Origin: an uncultured Hyphomicrobiaceae bacterium
GTDB lineage: Bacteria > Pseudomonadota > Alphaproteobacteria > Rhizobiales > CALHAX01
Assembly (NCBI GenBank): GCA_937931785.1
Contig: CALHAX010000021.1
Coordinates: forward strand, 1-64,000
DNA length: 64,000 nt
Direction: 5' to 3'
The notes under the pieces are model-generated. The model did not search any database, was not told the DNA's origin, and saw only the letters and a program-made list of their open reading frames with translations. This document shows positions 9,096-18,911 of this stretch, piece after piece. Within the stretch, counting starts at the first letter, position 1; each line of letters opens with the position of its first letter. The translations under genes and the position numbers were made by a program.

Positions 9096-9377
9096 ATGCG
9101 CCACATGATGAAAACCATGCTCCTTCTAACGCTCGTGGCAAGTTTTGCGCCCCACGTTCTGGCGAAGAGCGCCGTGCACATCGACCGTCAATGTTATCGC
9201 TACAGTAATTTCTGCGGGGCTAAGCATGACACTCAACGTGCAACAAAGGTCTACAAAGCATCAAAGGCGACAGCCAAAGCATACAAGTCTCAGAAATCTG
9301 TGGTGGCACACCCCGCTTACAGGGATTCTGAACCGTTCATCGAGCGGCAGTGCACGCGTTATGGGCATTTCTGCTGA
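9096..9377 (+). CDS. Small secreted protein with duplicated RQCxRYxxFC motif
   Basis: 93 aa, ATG preceded by AAGGAG. Residues 1-23 form a signal peptide (MKTMLLLTLVASF core, likely cut after VLA). The mature part has the motif IDRQCYRYSNFC at 29-40 and again IERQCTRYGHFC at 82-93, which are the last residues of the protein. A Lys/Ala/Tyr-rich linker (KVYKASKATAKAYKSQK) separates them. Four Cys suggest two disulfides or a metal or heme site in the periplasm. I do not recognise a family. A second secreted-protein gene follows 25 nt later. Confidence 0.75.
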   Translation: MRHMMKTMLLLTLVASFAPHVLAKSAVHIDRQCYRYSNFCGAKHDTQRATKVYKASKATAKAYKSQKSVVAHPAYRDSEPFIERQCTRYGHFC

Positions 9378-9402
9378 ATCCAAGTGCAAGTGTATTCGCG
9401 AA

Positions 9403-10032
9403 ATGATGAAAAATTTCAGATACTTGCGGAGCGGCTTACTCCTCTGCTGTCTCTTCTCTGGCCCCGTGATCGCTGCTGATTATCCCTATACCGGCGCCTA
9501 TACCATTGGGGATAAAACTCCTGACAGTGCGCGATGGCGCAAGGCCGCATGTCTCACGCATTTTCTCACACAGACAGCGAGTGGAAAATATGCGCTTTTT
9601 CATCTTGACCCGCGCGCTTTGATGCAACTGAACGAACTTCGATATGTTGTCTACGAAACAGGTCAGTGTACCCATAACTCCAAAGATAATATCGATTCCT
9701 GTGAGGTGCACTACAGCTACCGTAACGCCCTTGAACCCTATTTTATCCGGTACGAAAACCGCAGGTTCAATGACACACGGATCGTAATAGGTGAAAGTCG
9801 TGCCGCGCTGTCGCCACTCAATACGCAGAGATTCGGATCGACGTCCCTGCTACAGGTCAAGTGCCCGCTTACTGTCAAACAGCTTGCGCCATTTATCACG
9901 CGCAAGCGTACCACTTACCCCAAAGCCGACGTGCAGATTCTGACCGGCCTTTTTGGCCTCGCACCGCTGCTTGAGTTTCACAAGCGTGTCCGCGCCATTC
10001 TTGCCAAGCAGGGCTTGCAGGATACGGAATAA
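9403..10032 (+). CDS. Secreted protein of unknown function with four Cys in the mature part
   Basis: 209 aa from ATG 9403 (an adjacent ATG at 9406 is equally possible). The N-terminus is a signal peptide (basic start, LLLCCLF core, cut near VIAAD). The same frame continues upstream into the previous gene, but the signal peptide fixes this start. The mature part has Cys in KAACLT, GQCTHN, DSCEVH and QVKCPL, enough for two disulfides. No domain recognised. Its stop abuts the stop of the convergent permease gene with no gap. The shared signal peptides and Cys content with the upstream gene suggest a functional pair (inference). Confidence 0.7.
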   Translation: MMKNFRYLRSGLLLCCLFSGPVIAADYPYTGAYTIGDKTPDSARWRKAACLTHFLTQTASGKYALFHLDPRALMQLNELRYVVYETGQCTHNSKDNIDSCEVHYSYRNALEPYFIRYENRRFNDTRIVIGESRAALSPLNTQRFGSTSLLQVKCPLTVKQLAPFITRKRTTYPKADVQILTGLFGLAPLLEFHKRVRAILAKQGLQDTE

Positions 10033-11853
10033 TTAAAACGGCCAAACGATAAGGATCATCGGTATGGCAACAGCGATCACGATGATTTCGAGTGGTAGCC
10101 CCATACGCCAGTAGTCGCCGAACTGGTAACCGCCTGGCCCCATGATCAGCGTGTTGTTCTTGTGGCCGATGGGCGTCAGAAACGCACAGGACGCAGCAAC
10201 CGCAACGCACATCAGAAACGGATCCGGGCTGACGCCCAGCTTGCCCGCAATATCAATGGCGATCGGGGCGGCAATGACTGTCGTGGCAGTATTGTTCAGA
10301 ACATCCGAAAGCGTCATGGTCACAATCATCAGAAGCGTCAACACAACCCACGGAGCTGCGCCTGCAGCAATATCGACAATGCCTTGTGCGAGCAGCGCTG
10401 TACCTCCCGACGCCTCAAGAGCAGCACCGAGTGGGATCATGGACCCAAGCAGGACAATGACGGGCCATTCGATGCTCGTGTAAAGCTCACGAAGCGGCAC
10501 GATGTTCAACAGAACCATCAACACACACGCTGCGGCCAGCGCGACGGGGAGATAAAGCACACCAAGGCTTGCGAGTAGAATTGCACCACCGAATATTCCA
10601 CAGGCCAGAAGTGCCATCTGACGGTTGATCACCTGCAGTCCACGCTCCGCCAATGGCAAACCGCCAATCCAGTCAGCGATCTCGGGCAGGCGTTCGCCTG
10701 GGCCCAGCAGCAGAAGCACGTCGCCGGCTTCGATGGGCAATTTACGAACCCGCTCGCGGATCTGTTTGCCGTGTCGGGATACACCAAGCAGTGTCACGCC
10801 GTGTCGATTAAGAATGCGCAGTTGCAAGGCAGAGCGCCCTTCGATGCGAGCGTTGGAGGGAACGACCACTTCCATCAGAGACAGGTCGCCACTTGCAACG
10901 GCTCCACCGTGTTTATCTGCGCCAACATATTCAAGGCCGCTTTCGCCAACAAACGCATCAATGGCTTTGGCAACAGCTTCCAGAACAAGTACGTCGCCGT
11001 TGCGAATTTCCTGACGACGTGCCTGTCCCGGCAGCCGTTTGCCACGGCGGACAAGACCAACGATCGCCACGTCAGCCTCTTCCACCATATCATCGAGTTC
11101 GCGCACCTGCATGCCAATGATCTTCGACCCCTCCGGCACGACAACCTCGGCGATGTAGGCATCGATCTTAAACAAATCTTTCGGAACATTATTTTCTGCA
11201 CGCGATTGCGGAATCAAACGCCAACCGATGAAGGCAACGAAGAGAACGCCAACGACCGCACACACCAAACCAACGGGGGAAAAATCAAACATCCCAAATG
11301 GTTCCATCGTGCGGGTGCACGTCGCGACCGGCTCCGGACAATCAGGGTGGGGCAGTTTTCCGCGAAAGCTGGCGATGATGATATTGGGAGGTGTTCCGAT
11401 CAGCGTTACGAGTCCGCCGAGAATCGTCGCAAAGGACAACGGCATAAGGGTGAGCGCCGGAGACCGTTTCGCCTTTTCTGCTGCCTGAATGTCGATCGGC
11501 ATCAAAAGCGCCAGCGCGCCCACGTTATTCATCATAGCCGACAGCGCGGCTCCAACCCCCGCCATCACCGAAATATGCGCCCACAATGCGCGTGTTCCGT
11601 CGACCACATACTTTGCGATCAGCTCGATAGCTCCGGAATTCGACAACCCGCGACTGACAATCAGTACCAACGCAATAATCACAGTGGCGGGGTGGCCGAA
11701 GCCCTCGAACGCCCGATCAACGGGCACAACACCAAGGATCAATGCAACAGTGAGTGCGGCGAATGCGACCAGATCATAGCGCCATCGCCCCCAGATCAGC
11801 AGTCCGAAGACGCAGACGAGCAGGCTGAACAGGATGATCTGGTCGGTTGTCAT
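10033..11853 (-). CDS. SLC13/DASS-type anion permease with two TrkA-C domains
   Basis: 606 aa. N-terminal and C-terminal membrane halves flank a soluble centre. The first half contains GTPPNII (about 155-161), the second DVLNNTATTV and TPIGHKNNTLI; these paired motifs mark the DASS/ArsB superfamily substrate and sodium sites. The centre (about 205-390) holds two RCK_C/TrkA-C modules (for example VVPEGSKIIGMQVREL and MEVVVPSNARIEGRSAL). Bacterial members carry sulfate, dicarboxylates or other anions; the substrate is not predictable. It stands alone, convergent with the secreted-protein gene. Confidence 0.88.
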   Translation of the reverse strand: MTTDQIILFSLLVCVFGLLIWGRWRYDLVAFAALTVALILGVVPVDRAFEGFGHPATVIIALVLIVSRGLSNSGAIELIAKYVVDGTRALWAHISVMAGVGAALSAMMNNVGALALLMPIDIQAAEKAKRSPALTLMPLSFATILGGLVTLIGTPPNIIIASFRGKLPHPDCPEPVATCTRTMEPFGMFDFSPVGLVCAVVGVLFVAFIGWRLIPQSRAENNVPKDLFKIDAYIAEVVVPEGSKIIGMQVRELDDMVEEADVAIVGLVRRGKRLPGQARRQEIRNGDVLVLEAVAKAIDAFVGESGLEYVGADKHGGAVASGDLSLMEVVVPSNARIEGRSALQLRILNRHGVTLLGVSRHGKQIRERVRKLPIEAGDVLLLLGPGERLPEIADWIGGLPLAERGLQVINRQMALLACGIFGGAILLASLGVLYLPVALAAACVLMVLLNIVPLRELYTSIEWPVIVLLGSMIPLGAALEASGGTALLAQGIVDIAAGAAPWVVLTLLMIVTMTLSDVLNNTATTVIAAPIAIDIAGKLGVSPDPFLMCVAVAASCAFLTPIGHKNNTLIMGPGGYQFGDYWRMGLPLEIIVIAVAIPMILIVWPF

Positions 11854-11953
11854 ATCGGGGTCCGCCGCAAATGTTATGTGAGCACGGCATAGCGGATTTG
11901 ATGTGATGGTTCAAAGACTGCGACGCCTCGTGCCCAGATCATTTGCGCGCAGA

Positions 11954-12781
11954 TCACTCAACCTCAAACCACTCAAATACACGATTGTCCCAGCCGCGTG
12001 GCATCTCATGCCCTCGGGGGTGCAGACAGAACTCGATATCCTTGCCACTCTTGCATGTTGTCCACTGGCGGCATTGATAGCGGCCCTTCGTCGTGTATCC
12101 CGTCGGATTGCTGCGACACCCGTTTGTCTTGCGCAGTGTCGACAGCGCTTCGAAGACATCGCCCTGGTGCCAGTCACGGATGCCACGCCCTTCGAGCGGA
12201 ACCTGTGCATCAGCAAAACCATGAATATGCAACAAGCGGAACGGGCCTGCCGGGCAGCGACCCTCTGGCACAGGACGGCGCAAACCGCCAGCAACCGGGG
12301 CGTAAGCGGTGAACGTGTCGAACGTGTAACATGCAAGATGCCACGCCATAGAGCCGCCGGACGAGAAACCGGTGACCAGAATTTTCTTCTCATTCAATGC
12401 AACACGCTGGCGAACGGCGTTCATCACTTCGCTGGTAAATGCAACATCATCACGACGCCCCTTTGCCATCCTGTTCGCGGGCCAACCAAGCGCGGTGCGG
12501 CCACTGCCTGCCGTCCCGTTTGGTGCGATCATTACGTAGCCCCGTCCGGTAATCTTGCGTAAGAGCCCCTTATTCCGTACGGCATTGCGGCCGGATGAAT
12601 TGTGACCATGAAAAAAAACCACAGCGGGAAGTGGCGAACGTCCATCCCATTCATCCGGGAAAGCGAGGTGATACGTGCCGCTGGCTGTCTTGCAAGGGGC
12701 ATCGGCGCCGCACGGGCGATCAATAGCGTGCGCCGTCGCCACCAAGCAGATCATCCACGCGATGCAAGCCATTATCCTCAT
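11954..12781 (-). CDS. Secreted PHB-depolymerase-like esterase (LpqC family)
   Basis: 275 aa with a signal peptide (1-19). The alpha/beta-hydrolase core has the oxyanion segment VVFFHGHNSSG (54-64), the nucleophile motif GFSSGG (138-143, Ser140), an acidic region near HGFADAQVP and the C-terminal His in HPRGHEMP. The mature protein has several Cys (CGADAPC and CRQWTTC-type pairs), consistent with an exported, disulfide-stabilised enzyme of the CE1/feruloyl-esterase/PHB-depolymerase group. Substrate could be a polyester or an acetylated or feruloylated polymer. The gene is divergent from the PhyH gene. Confidence 0.82.
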   Translation of the reverse strand: MRIMACIAWMICLVATAHAIDRPCGADAPCKTASGTYHLAFPDEWDGRSPLPAVVFFHGHNSSGRNAVRNKGLLRKITGRGYVMIAPNGTAGSGRTALGWPANRMAKGRRDDVAFTSEVMNAVRQRVALNEKKILVTGFSSGGSMAWHLACYTFDTFTAYAPVAGGLRRPVPEGRCPAGPFRLLHIHGFADAQVPLEGRGIRDWHQGDVFEALSTLRKTNGCRSNPTGYTTKGRYQCRQWTTCKSGKDIEFCLHPRGHEMPRGWDNRVFEWFEVE

Positions 12782-12960
12782 CTGGTCGCCACCTTTTTAC
12801 GTTTGGACCGCACCGTTCAAGCGACACGCCAAGCACCGGTCAACAGAAGTCGACGCACAATGACGTCATTTTCATTCTTGCCTGACGCAGATATCCCGCA
12901 CAAACTCGGAACTGAAGCCAAATACATTCAGTGACACGATTAACGGGAAAGGGATGTGTG

Positions 12961-13821
12961 ATGTTGCGTGAAGATCAGGTCGCATTCTACCGGGACAATG
13001 GATATCTCGTCATACCCGACGTTTTTTCTGCAGAACAACTGACGGACCTTAACGCGGTCACGGATACATTCGTCGAGCGCTCTCGAGATATTGTGGAGAG
13101 CGACACGGTGCTGGATATCGCGCCGGACCATACGGCTGAAGTACCGAAACTGCGACGCGTCAAGGACCCGACACGACAGCACGAGATCTATGACCGCGCA
13201 TCGCGAGATCCGGCGCTCCTTGTCATTTTGCAGCAACTGCTCGGACCGTCGATCCGCTTCGATCATGGCAAGCTGAATTTCAAACCGGTTGGTGGTGGTG
13301 CGACCATAGAATGGCACCAGGACTGGGCGTTTTATCCGCACACCAACGACGACATGCTGGCGGTTGGGTTGTACCTCGAAGATTGCGGTTTGGAGAATGG
13401 ACCGTTGCAGGTGATCCCGGGAAGCCACACCGGCCCGGTTCATGATCATCACCACAATGGTGTTTTCGTTGGTGCAAGTGATCCGGTAGCCTTCCAGGAC
13501 AGGCTACCGGATGCTGTTCCACTCACGGGCAAGGCTGGGTCTATCACCATTCATCATGTGCGTACCATGCACGCGTCGACCGAGAACACAGGGGATCGCG
13601 AGCGGCGCCTGTTGTTGTTCTCCTATGCCGCAGTCGATGCGTGGCCGCTTTATCCGCAACCCGACTTCGAAGAATTCAATTCGCGCATCCTGACCGGTTC
13701 GCCTACGTTCGAGCCGCGCCAGACCGCGGTTCCGATACGGCTGCCATTGCCGCCAGTTGAAAACGCAGATTCCATCTACGACGATCAAGCTGCGGTTCTT
13801 GGACGCTCGTTCGCCGCGTGA
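12961..13821 (+). CDS. Phytanoyl-CoA dioxygenase (PhyH) family protein
   Basis: 286 aa, an Fe(II)/2-oxoglutarate-dependent oxygenase. ATG 12961 is chosen because GGGA lies just upstream; an in-frame GTG at 12931 would add ten poor residues. Iron ligands are His119 and Asp121 in EWHQDW and His204 in RTMHAST, with an Arg about 10-12 residues later (RERRL) for 2-oxoglutarate. The family hydroxylates many small substrates. It overlaps the YbgC gene by 4 nt (GTGA), so both are co-translated. Confidence 0.85.
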   Translation: MLREDQVAFYRDNGYLVIPDVFSAEQLTDLNAVTDTFVERSRDIVESDTVLDIAPDHTAEVPKLRRVKDPTRQHEIYDRASRDPALLVILQQLLGPSIRFDHGKLNFKPVGGGATIEWHQDWAFYPHTNDDMLAVGLYLEDCGLENGPLQVIPGSHTGPVHDHHHNGVFVGASDPVAFQDRLPDAVPLTGKAGSITIHHVRTMHASTENTGDRERRLLLFSYAAVDAWPLYPQPDFEEFNSRILTGSPTFEPRQTAVPIRLPLPPVENADSIYDDQAAVLGRSFAA

Positions 13822-14285
13822 GCCGCTCAACCACATGGCCTGATCTCGCTGGCCGCCTCGTGAACAGCGGGCACGTTCTACCTGTGCGCGTCTACTTCGA
13901 GGACACTGATTTTTCCGGTGTTGTCTATCACGGAGCTTATGTGCACTGGTGTGAACGCGGGCGTTCGGATTTCCTGCGCCTGCTTGGCGTGCACCACAAT
14001 GAACTGATCGACGGGAGCGAACCGGCAGCTTTCGTCGTCCGCCGTATGGAGTTCGATTTTCGCGCGCCGGCACGGATTGACGATGTGCTTGAAGTTCACA
14101 CCAACGTGGAGAGCACACGGGCCGCAGACGTCTGGCTCTCACAAATCATCCGGAAAGATGACAAGGACATTTGTCGTGCGCGCGTGCAAGTGGTTCTGGT
14201 ATCGCAGAGCGGCAAACCGCAACGCCTGTCCGGACGACTGCGGGATGCTTTTGGCATGGGTGTTGCCGGGAAAGGGAAAAAGTAG
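13818..14285 (+). CDS. YbgC-type acyl-CoA thioesterase (hotdog fold)
   Basis: 155 aa, start GTG overlapping the upstream TGA. The 4HBT signature VYFEDTDFSGVVYHGAYVHW gives Asp31 as the catalytic acid and His38, with WCERGRSDFLR helix residues following. YbgC proteins normally sit at the head of tolQRAB-pal and hydrolyse short acyl-CoAs. Here no tol gene is present and the partner is a PhyH dioxygenase, so a catabolic thioesterase role is also possible. Confidence 0.85.
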   Translation: MSRSTTWPDLAGRLVNSGHVLPVRVYFEDTDFSGVVYHGAYVHWCERGRSDFLRLLGVHHNELIDGSEPAAFVVRRMEFDFRAPARIDDVLEVHTNVESTRAADVWLSQIIRKDDKDICRARVQVVLVSQSGKPQRLSGRLRDAFGMGVAGKGKK

Positions 14286-14287
14286 CG

Positions 14288-15109
14288 TTACGCAATTGCC
14301 ATGATGCGAGCCGGGCCGCCGGAACCGTCGCGATGTTTTGGAGCACCGACAAACAATGTGGCGCCCTTCGCTGGCAGCTTTTCAAGGTTGGTGATGTTCT
14401 CGATACCCCAGCGATTGGTCGGCAACCAGGCGTAGTGCGTGGCGAAATCGCCGGACGGACCATGATCGAGAGACAACGTGTCGACGGCCATGCCGATGGT
14501 GTTGCCGTCTTCGATCAGCATTTTCGTTGCTTCGACGTGAAAACCTGGGAAGTGCATCTTGCCCTTATCGTCCGCATTACGGAATTTCCTGGTTGCAACG
14601 TGTTTTGACCAGCCGGAGTGCATTGCAACGCAACCGCCCTTCGGCAACGGACCATGCTTGGAAATCCACGCCTTGATATCCTCCGGCGTAACCTGTGCAT
14701 CTGGGTTTTCTGACGCCTTGCCGTGGATATGAATAACGCTGAGGGGAACGACGAGGTTTTCAACAGGGATTTCTGACACCGACTGACCATTCTCTGAGAA
14801 ATGCAACGGCGCATCGATGTGTGTTCCGGTGTGCTCGTTAATAGTGAGCACATTCAAATTGAATTTTTCTTTGGCGTACGTAAATTTGGGATCCATCTTG
14901 AAGCCGGACTCACCGAAGTACGTCGGAAATTCCGGATAAAGCTCGTGGGTCAAATCAACCGGTTTACCGTTCGAGATGGAGATGCTTGCCGCTGATGCGG
15001 GCATCGCCGCCGCCACGGCTGTCGCTGCCATTGCTGCGCCTCCACCCAACAGGGTGCGGCGACTGAGCATTCTGTTTTTGACGGATTCGATGCAACAAAG
15101 ATCACACAT
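14288..15109 (-). CDS. Tat-exported cyclase family protein (kynurenine-formamidase-like)
   Basis: 273 aa from ATG 15109, which has GAGGGA 8 nt upstream; ATG 15127 in frame has no ribosome site. The N-terminus MCDLCC leads to a twin-arginine motif SRRTLLGGG and an Ala-rich signal ending ASA. The mature part has the metal motif HTGTHIDAPLH (cyclase/KynB family HxGTHxDxxxH) and later HSGWSK. Family members are Mn/Zn amidohydrolases such as arylformamidase or isatin hydrolase; periplasmic location makes a kynurenine role unlikely. It ends 2 nt from the convergent YbgC gene. Confidence 0.85.
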   Translation of the reverse strand: MCDLCCIESVKNRMLSRRTLLGGGAAMAATAVAAAMPASAASISISNGKPVDLTHELYPEFPTYFGESGFKMDPKFTYAKEKFNLNVLTINEHTGTHIDAPLHFSENGQSVSEIPVENLVVPLSVIHIHGKASENPDAQVTPEDIKAWISKHGPLPKGGCVAMHSGWSKHVATRKFRNADDKGKMHFPGFHVEATKMLIEDGNTIGMAVDTLSLDHGPSGDFATHYAWLPTNRWGIENITNLEKLPAKGATLFVGAPKHRDGSGGPARIMAIA

Positions 15110-15214
15110 GGCAGTTTCCCTCGGCATTGCGGTTCGTGAAGCCTACGAGAATTCTCGGTTACGTGAAAGCAGGCGTACTTCACGATAATGTTTGCAGGTC
15201 ATCATCAACGCCAG

Positions 15215-15988
15215 TCATGCGTCAATTTTCAATTCATCTCCCACGCCGACAGCTCCCCCAGCCTTCACCGTCGCATAAATACCCACGTCCGTGTGGCTGT
15301 AGAGGCGTTGAAGCTGGCGAGGGAGGGAAAGATCGCGTGCGGCGGTGGCAGGATTGACGTTGGTGGCATCGCAACGTTCCGTGCGGGCAAAGCCGCGCAG
15401 GGTTGCACTACCGATCGAAATGTTACGGTCGATCCAGTTGAATTCTTCCCATGCTGGCAATCCGTCGATGATCAGGTTGGCGCGGAAGCGTAGGGGATCA
15501 ATTTTGTCTCCTGTCTTCTGTTCCAGATCGCGCACTGTCGCCAAACTGACAATGTGAATGCAGGGCGTCGCCATATCAGAGAAAGTGTGCCCCTTTGCCG
15601 AGACAATCTTCGGTGCGCCGCGCAGTTCGTCTTTCATGTAGGCCGCAAAAAACTGCTCCAGCATGGTACGACCGATGGGCAAGCTGAGATTGCCCTTTGC
15701 GACCTGTTTGCCATCACGGGTGACGGTGAGGGTTTGGGTGTCTTCGTCGAAGTGCGTGCCGAGCGTGGCAAGCCGTTCGTCGCGCATCAGCATTAGGAAA
15801 GCGATTTTCGGCAAGGGTTTCGGCGCCATCGGATCGAATTTTCCAGCACCATTCTCGATGGCCCAAGCACGATCGTGGGGTAAAGCCTCGCCAGTGTTCA
15901 AGGCGACGTTGTCCAAGCGCTCGCCTGTAAGCCCCTTGACCGGAAAGCGCCAGATTTCAGTAACTTTCGGATTGGTTGTATGACCCAT
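15215..15988 (-). CDS. MOSC domain protein
   Basis: 257 aa. The N-terminal MOSC beta-barrel (ITEIWRFPVKGLTGERLDNVAL-like, residues 8-30) precedes the MOSC domain with RANLIIDGLPAWEEFNWI (about 180-197). The usual MOSC Cys is probably the one in RTERCDATNVNP, the segment that binds the molybdenum cofactor or sulfur in YcbX and mARC proteins. Likely an oxidoreductase or sulfur carrier linked to molybdenum cofactor. It has no operon partner. Confidence 0.85.
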   Translation of the reverse strand: MGHTTNPKVTEIWRFPVKGLTGERLDNVALNTGEALPHDRAWAIENGAGKFDPMAPKPLPKIAFLMLMRDERLATLGTHFDEDTQTLTVTRDGKQVAKGNLSLPIGRTMLEQFFAAYMKDELRGAPKIVSAKGHTFSDMATPCIHIVSLATVRDLEQKTGDKIDPLRFRANLIIDGLPAWEEFNWIDRNISIGSATLRGFARTERCDATNVNPATAARDLSLPRQLQRLYSHTDVGIYATVKAGGAVGVGDELKIDA

Positions 15989-16032
15989 GCGTTTCCCAAT
16001 TTGATCTGGCGCAATTTCCTTGCTGCCACCCC

Positions 16033-16061
16033 CTTTATGCTGCGTTGCGGCATCCCTATAT
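16033..16061 (+). promoter_or_regulatory. Candidate sigma-32 (heat shock) promoter of clpB
   Basis: CTTT (16033-16036) and CCTATAT (16055-16061) are separated by 18 nt. The alphaproteobacterial RpoH consensus is roughly CTTG-N17-18-CYTATNT, so the -10 fits fully and the -35 differs at one base. It lies 130 nt upstream of the clpB start, leaving a long leader. Confidence 0.4.
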
Positions 16062-16190
16062 CACGTTCAGAGAGCGTTGCATCCGGATGCCGTCACGGGT
16101 CCGGCTGCGCGCTACCATAATTTCGATGACGACGCCGCTGTTCGTGCCGCTTTTGCGGGCTGACATGGCGTGCTGAGAAGGATTTGACAG

Positions 16191-18857
16191 ATGAATTTCG
16201 ACACATATACGGATCGCGCGCGCGGGTTTGTGCAATCAGCGCAAGGCCTCGCGCTGCGTGAAGGGCACCAGCAGTTCACACCCGAGCACCTGCTGAAAGT
16301 TTTATTGGATGACGAGGAAGGTCTTGCAGCCGGCCTCATTCAACGCGCTGGCGGACGGCCCCAGGATGCACTGCTGGGCACCGAACAGGCGCTCGCCAAG
16401 ATGCCCAAAGTGACGGGCAGTGGCGCGGGACAATTGAGCCTGGCTCCGGCGTTGGCGAAGGTTTTCGATCAGGCGCAGCAGGTCGCAAAGAAGGCGGGCG
16501 ACAGCTACGTTACCGTCGAACGCATGCTTTTGGCCCTCGCGGTTGAAACGAGCGCTGCAGCAAGCGGCATCCTGAAGAACGCTGGCGTGACGGCGGCGGC
16601 GCTGAACACCGCGATCAATGATCTCCGAAAGGGACGTACCGCCGACAGCGCGTCTGCCGAGGATAGTTTCGAGGCCCTTTCCAAATACGCCCGCGACCTC
16701 ACGGAAGCGGCAGCAGAAGGCAAGATCGATCCCGTCATCGGGCGCGACGAGGAAATTCGCCGCGCCATGCAGGTTCTTTCGCGGCGGACGAAAAACAATC
16801 CCGTTCTGATTGGCGAGCCGGGAGTCGGTAAAACGGCGATCGCGGAAGGCCTCGCCATGCGCATCGTCAAGGGTGATGTACCGGAAAGCCTGAAGGACAA
16901 GAAGCTGCTTTCGCTCGACATGGGCGCGCTAATTGCCGGTGCGAAGTACCGCGGTGAGTTCGAGGAGCGGTTGAAGGCTGTTCTCTCGGAAGTTGAAGCC
17001 GAGGCTGGACGCATTATCCTCTTCATTGACGAGATGCACACGCTTGTTGGTGCAGGCAAGTCGGATGGTGCGATGGATGCGTCGAACCTGCTGAAACCGG
17101 CGCTGGCCCGTGGTGAATTACACTGCATCGGCGCAACGACGCTCGACGAATACCGCAAGCATGTGGAAAAGGACGCCGCCTTGGCGCGTCGCTTCCAGCC
17201 TGTGATGGTGGTCGAACCGACTGTGCCGGACACCATCTCGATCCTGCGCGGACTCAAGGAAAAGTATGAACTGCACCACGGTGTGCGGATCACGGATAGC
17301 GCGCTGGTTTCGGCTGCAACACTGTCGAACCGCTACATCACGGATCGCTTCCTCCCAGACAAGGCCATCGACCTGATGGACGAAGCGGCTTCACGGCTGC
17401 GCATGCAGGTGGACTCCAAGCCGGAAGAACTGGACGAACTGGATCGCCGTCTGCTGCAATTACAGATCGAGCGTGAAGCGCTTCGCGTCGAGGAAGATCA
17501 GGCATCGAAGGATCGTCTGGCGACGCTGGAGAAGGAAATTGCCGACCTTGAGGAGCAGTCTGGTGCCCTGACACAACGTTGGGAAACCGAAAAAGGCCGC
17601 CTCGCCGGGGCGCAGAAAATCAAGGAAGAGCTTGAAGCCGCCCGCATCGAGTTGGAGCAGTCGCAACGGCGCGGCGATCTCGCCAAGGCTGGTGAGCTGT
17701 CCTACGGCACCATCCCGCAGCTTGAGGCAAAACTGGCGGAAGCCGAGAATGCGGAGAATGACGGCGTGATGCTGGAAGAGGCGGTGCTGCCTGATCACAT
17801 CGCGCAGGTCATCTCGCGCTGGACCGGAATACCCGTAGACAAGATGCTGGAAGGCGAGAAAGAAAAACTCCTTTCCATGGAAACGAGCCTTGCCAAGCGT
17901 GTCATCGGGCAGGAAGAGGCCGTCACCGCTGTTTCAACTGCCGTGCGACGTGCTCGCGCAGGTTTGCAGGACCCGAACCGTCCGATCGGTTCATTCATGT
18001 TCCTCGGGCCAACGGGGGTCGGCAAGACAGAGTTGACCAAGGCGCTCGCAAGCTTCCTGTTCGACGATGAGCAGGCGATGGTGCGGATCGACATGTCGGA
18101 GTTCATGGAGAAGCATTCTGTGGCCCGCCTGATCGGTGCGCCGCCCGGTTATGTCGGTTACGAGGAAGGCGGAACCCTGACTGAGGCCGTACGCCGTCGA
18201 CCTTATCAGGTGATCTTGTTCGATGAAATCGAGAAAGCGCATCCGGATGTCTTCAACGTCCTGCTGCAGGTGCTTGATGACGGGCGTTTGACGGATGGGC
18301 AAGGCCGTACCGTAGACTTCCGCAACACACTGATCATCATGACATCAAACATGGGGGCTGAGTATCTGGTCAACCTTGGTGAGGATCAGGATGTGGACGC
18401 GGTGCGTGACGATGTCATGGGCGTCGTGCGATCGAGTTTCCGTCCTGAGTTTCTCAATCGACTGGACGAGATTATTCTCTTCCATCGCCTCAAGCGAAAC
18501 CAGATGACGGCAATTGTCGACATCCAGATGATCCGTTTGCAGAAACTTCTGACGGAGCGCAAAATCACGCTGGACCTTGATGACGATGCCCGCACATGGC
18601 TTGCCAACAAGGGTTACGACCCGGCCTACGGCGCGCGCCCTCTGAAACGTGTGATCCAGAAAGCGGTTCAAGATCCGTTGGCGGAATTGCTGCTCGCTGG
18701 CAATGTGAAGGACGGTGAGACCGTCGCCATCACAACCGCCGACGGCACCATTGTCATCAACGGTCATGCCGTCGAGGTGCGGGATGTTGGCGGTTTCGGT
18801 CCCGGCATGGCCACACGTAGCGGCACCGACGGAGCAGCGACCATGCCGCTGCACTGA
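16191..18857 (+). CDS. clpB: ATP-dependent disaggregase ClpB
   Basis: 888 aa, full length for the family. The Clp-N repeat domain (1-145) is followed by AAA-1 with Walker [14 protein letters not shown] near 208, the coiled-coil middle domain (about 405-530), AAA-2 with Walker [14 protein letters not shown] near 605, and the C-terminal domain with [20 protein letters not shown]. It rescues aggregated proteins with DnaK. AAGGA precedes the ATG. Single-gene unit with a possible heat-shock promoter upstream and a strong hairpin downstream. Confidence 0.98.
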   Translation: MNFDTYTDRARGFVQSAQGLALREGHQQFTPEHLLKVLLDDEEGLAAGLIQRAGGRPQDALLGTEQALAKMPKVTGSGAGQLSLAPALAKVFDQAQQVAKKAGDSYVTVERMLLALAVETSAAASGILKNAGVTAAALNTAINDLRKGRTADSASAEDSFEALSKYARDLTEAAAEGKIDPVIGRDEEIRRAMQVLSRRTKNNPVLIGEPGVGKTAIAEGLAMRIVKGDVPESLKDKKLLSLDMGALIAGAKYRGEFEERLKAVLSEVEAEAGRIILFIDEMHTLVGAGKSDGAMDASNLLKPALARGELHCIGATTLDEYRKHVEKDAALARRFQPVMVVEPTVPDTISILRGLKEKYELHHGVRITDSALVSAATLSNRYITDRFLPDKAIDLMDEAASRLRMQVDSKPEELDELDRRLLQLQIEREALRVEEDQASKDRLATLEKEIADLEEQSGALTQRWETEKGRLAGAQKIKEELEAARIELEQSQRRGDLAKAGELSYGTIPQLEAKLAEAENAENDGVMLEEAVLPDHIAQVISRWTGIPVDKMLEGEKEKLLSMETSLAKRVIGQEEAVTAVSTAVRRARAGLQDPNRPIGSFMFLGPTGVGKTELTKALASFLFDDEQAMVRIDMSEFMEKHSVARLIGAPPGYVGYEEGGTLTEAVRRRPYQVILFDEIEKAHPDVFNVLLQVLDDGRLTDGQGRTVDFRNTLIIMTSNMGAEYLVNLGEDQDVDAVRDDVMGVVRSSFRPEFLNRLDEIILFHRLKRNQMTAIVDIQMIRLQKLLTERKITLDLDDDARTWLANKGYDPAYGARPLKRVIQKAVQDPLAELLLAGNVKDGETVAITTADGTIVINGHAVEVRDVGGFGPGMATRSGTDGAATMPLH

Positions 18858-18875
18858 TGCCAGATGGTGGGTGAA

Positions 18876-18911
18876 AATGAGGGTTGAGGCTTCTGCTTCA
18901 CCCCTCATTTC
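18876..18911 (+). terminator. Long hairpin after clpB
   Basis: A 9-bp perfect stem AAATGAGGG/CCCTCATTT continues after one mismatch into six more pairs (one G-U) around loop TTCT. It begins 18 nt after the clpB stop. There is no clear T-run on the plus strand, but the stem is strong enough to stop transcription or protect the mRNA end, and it lies between convergent genes. Confidence 0.65.

Noticed and set aside
10771-11892. Plus-strand 373-aa open frame
   Set aside because: Antisense to the SLC13-type permease gene, whose motifs are intact; composition is His/Gln/Arg-rich noise.
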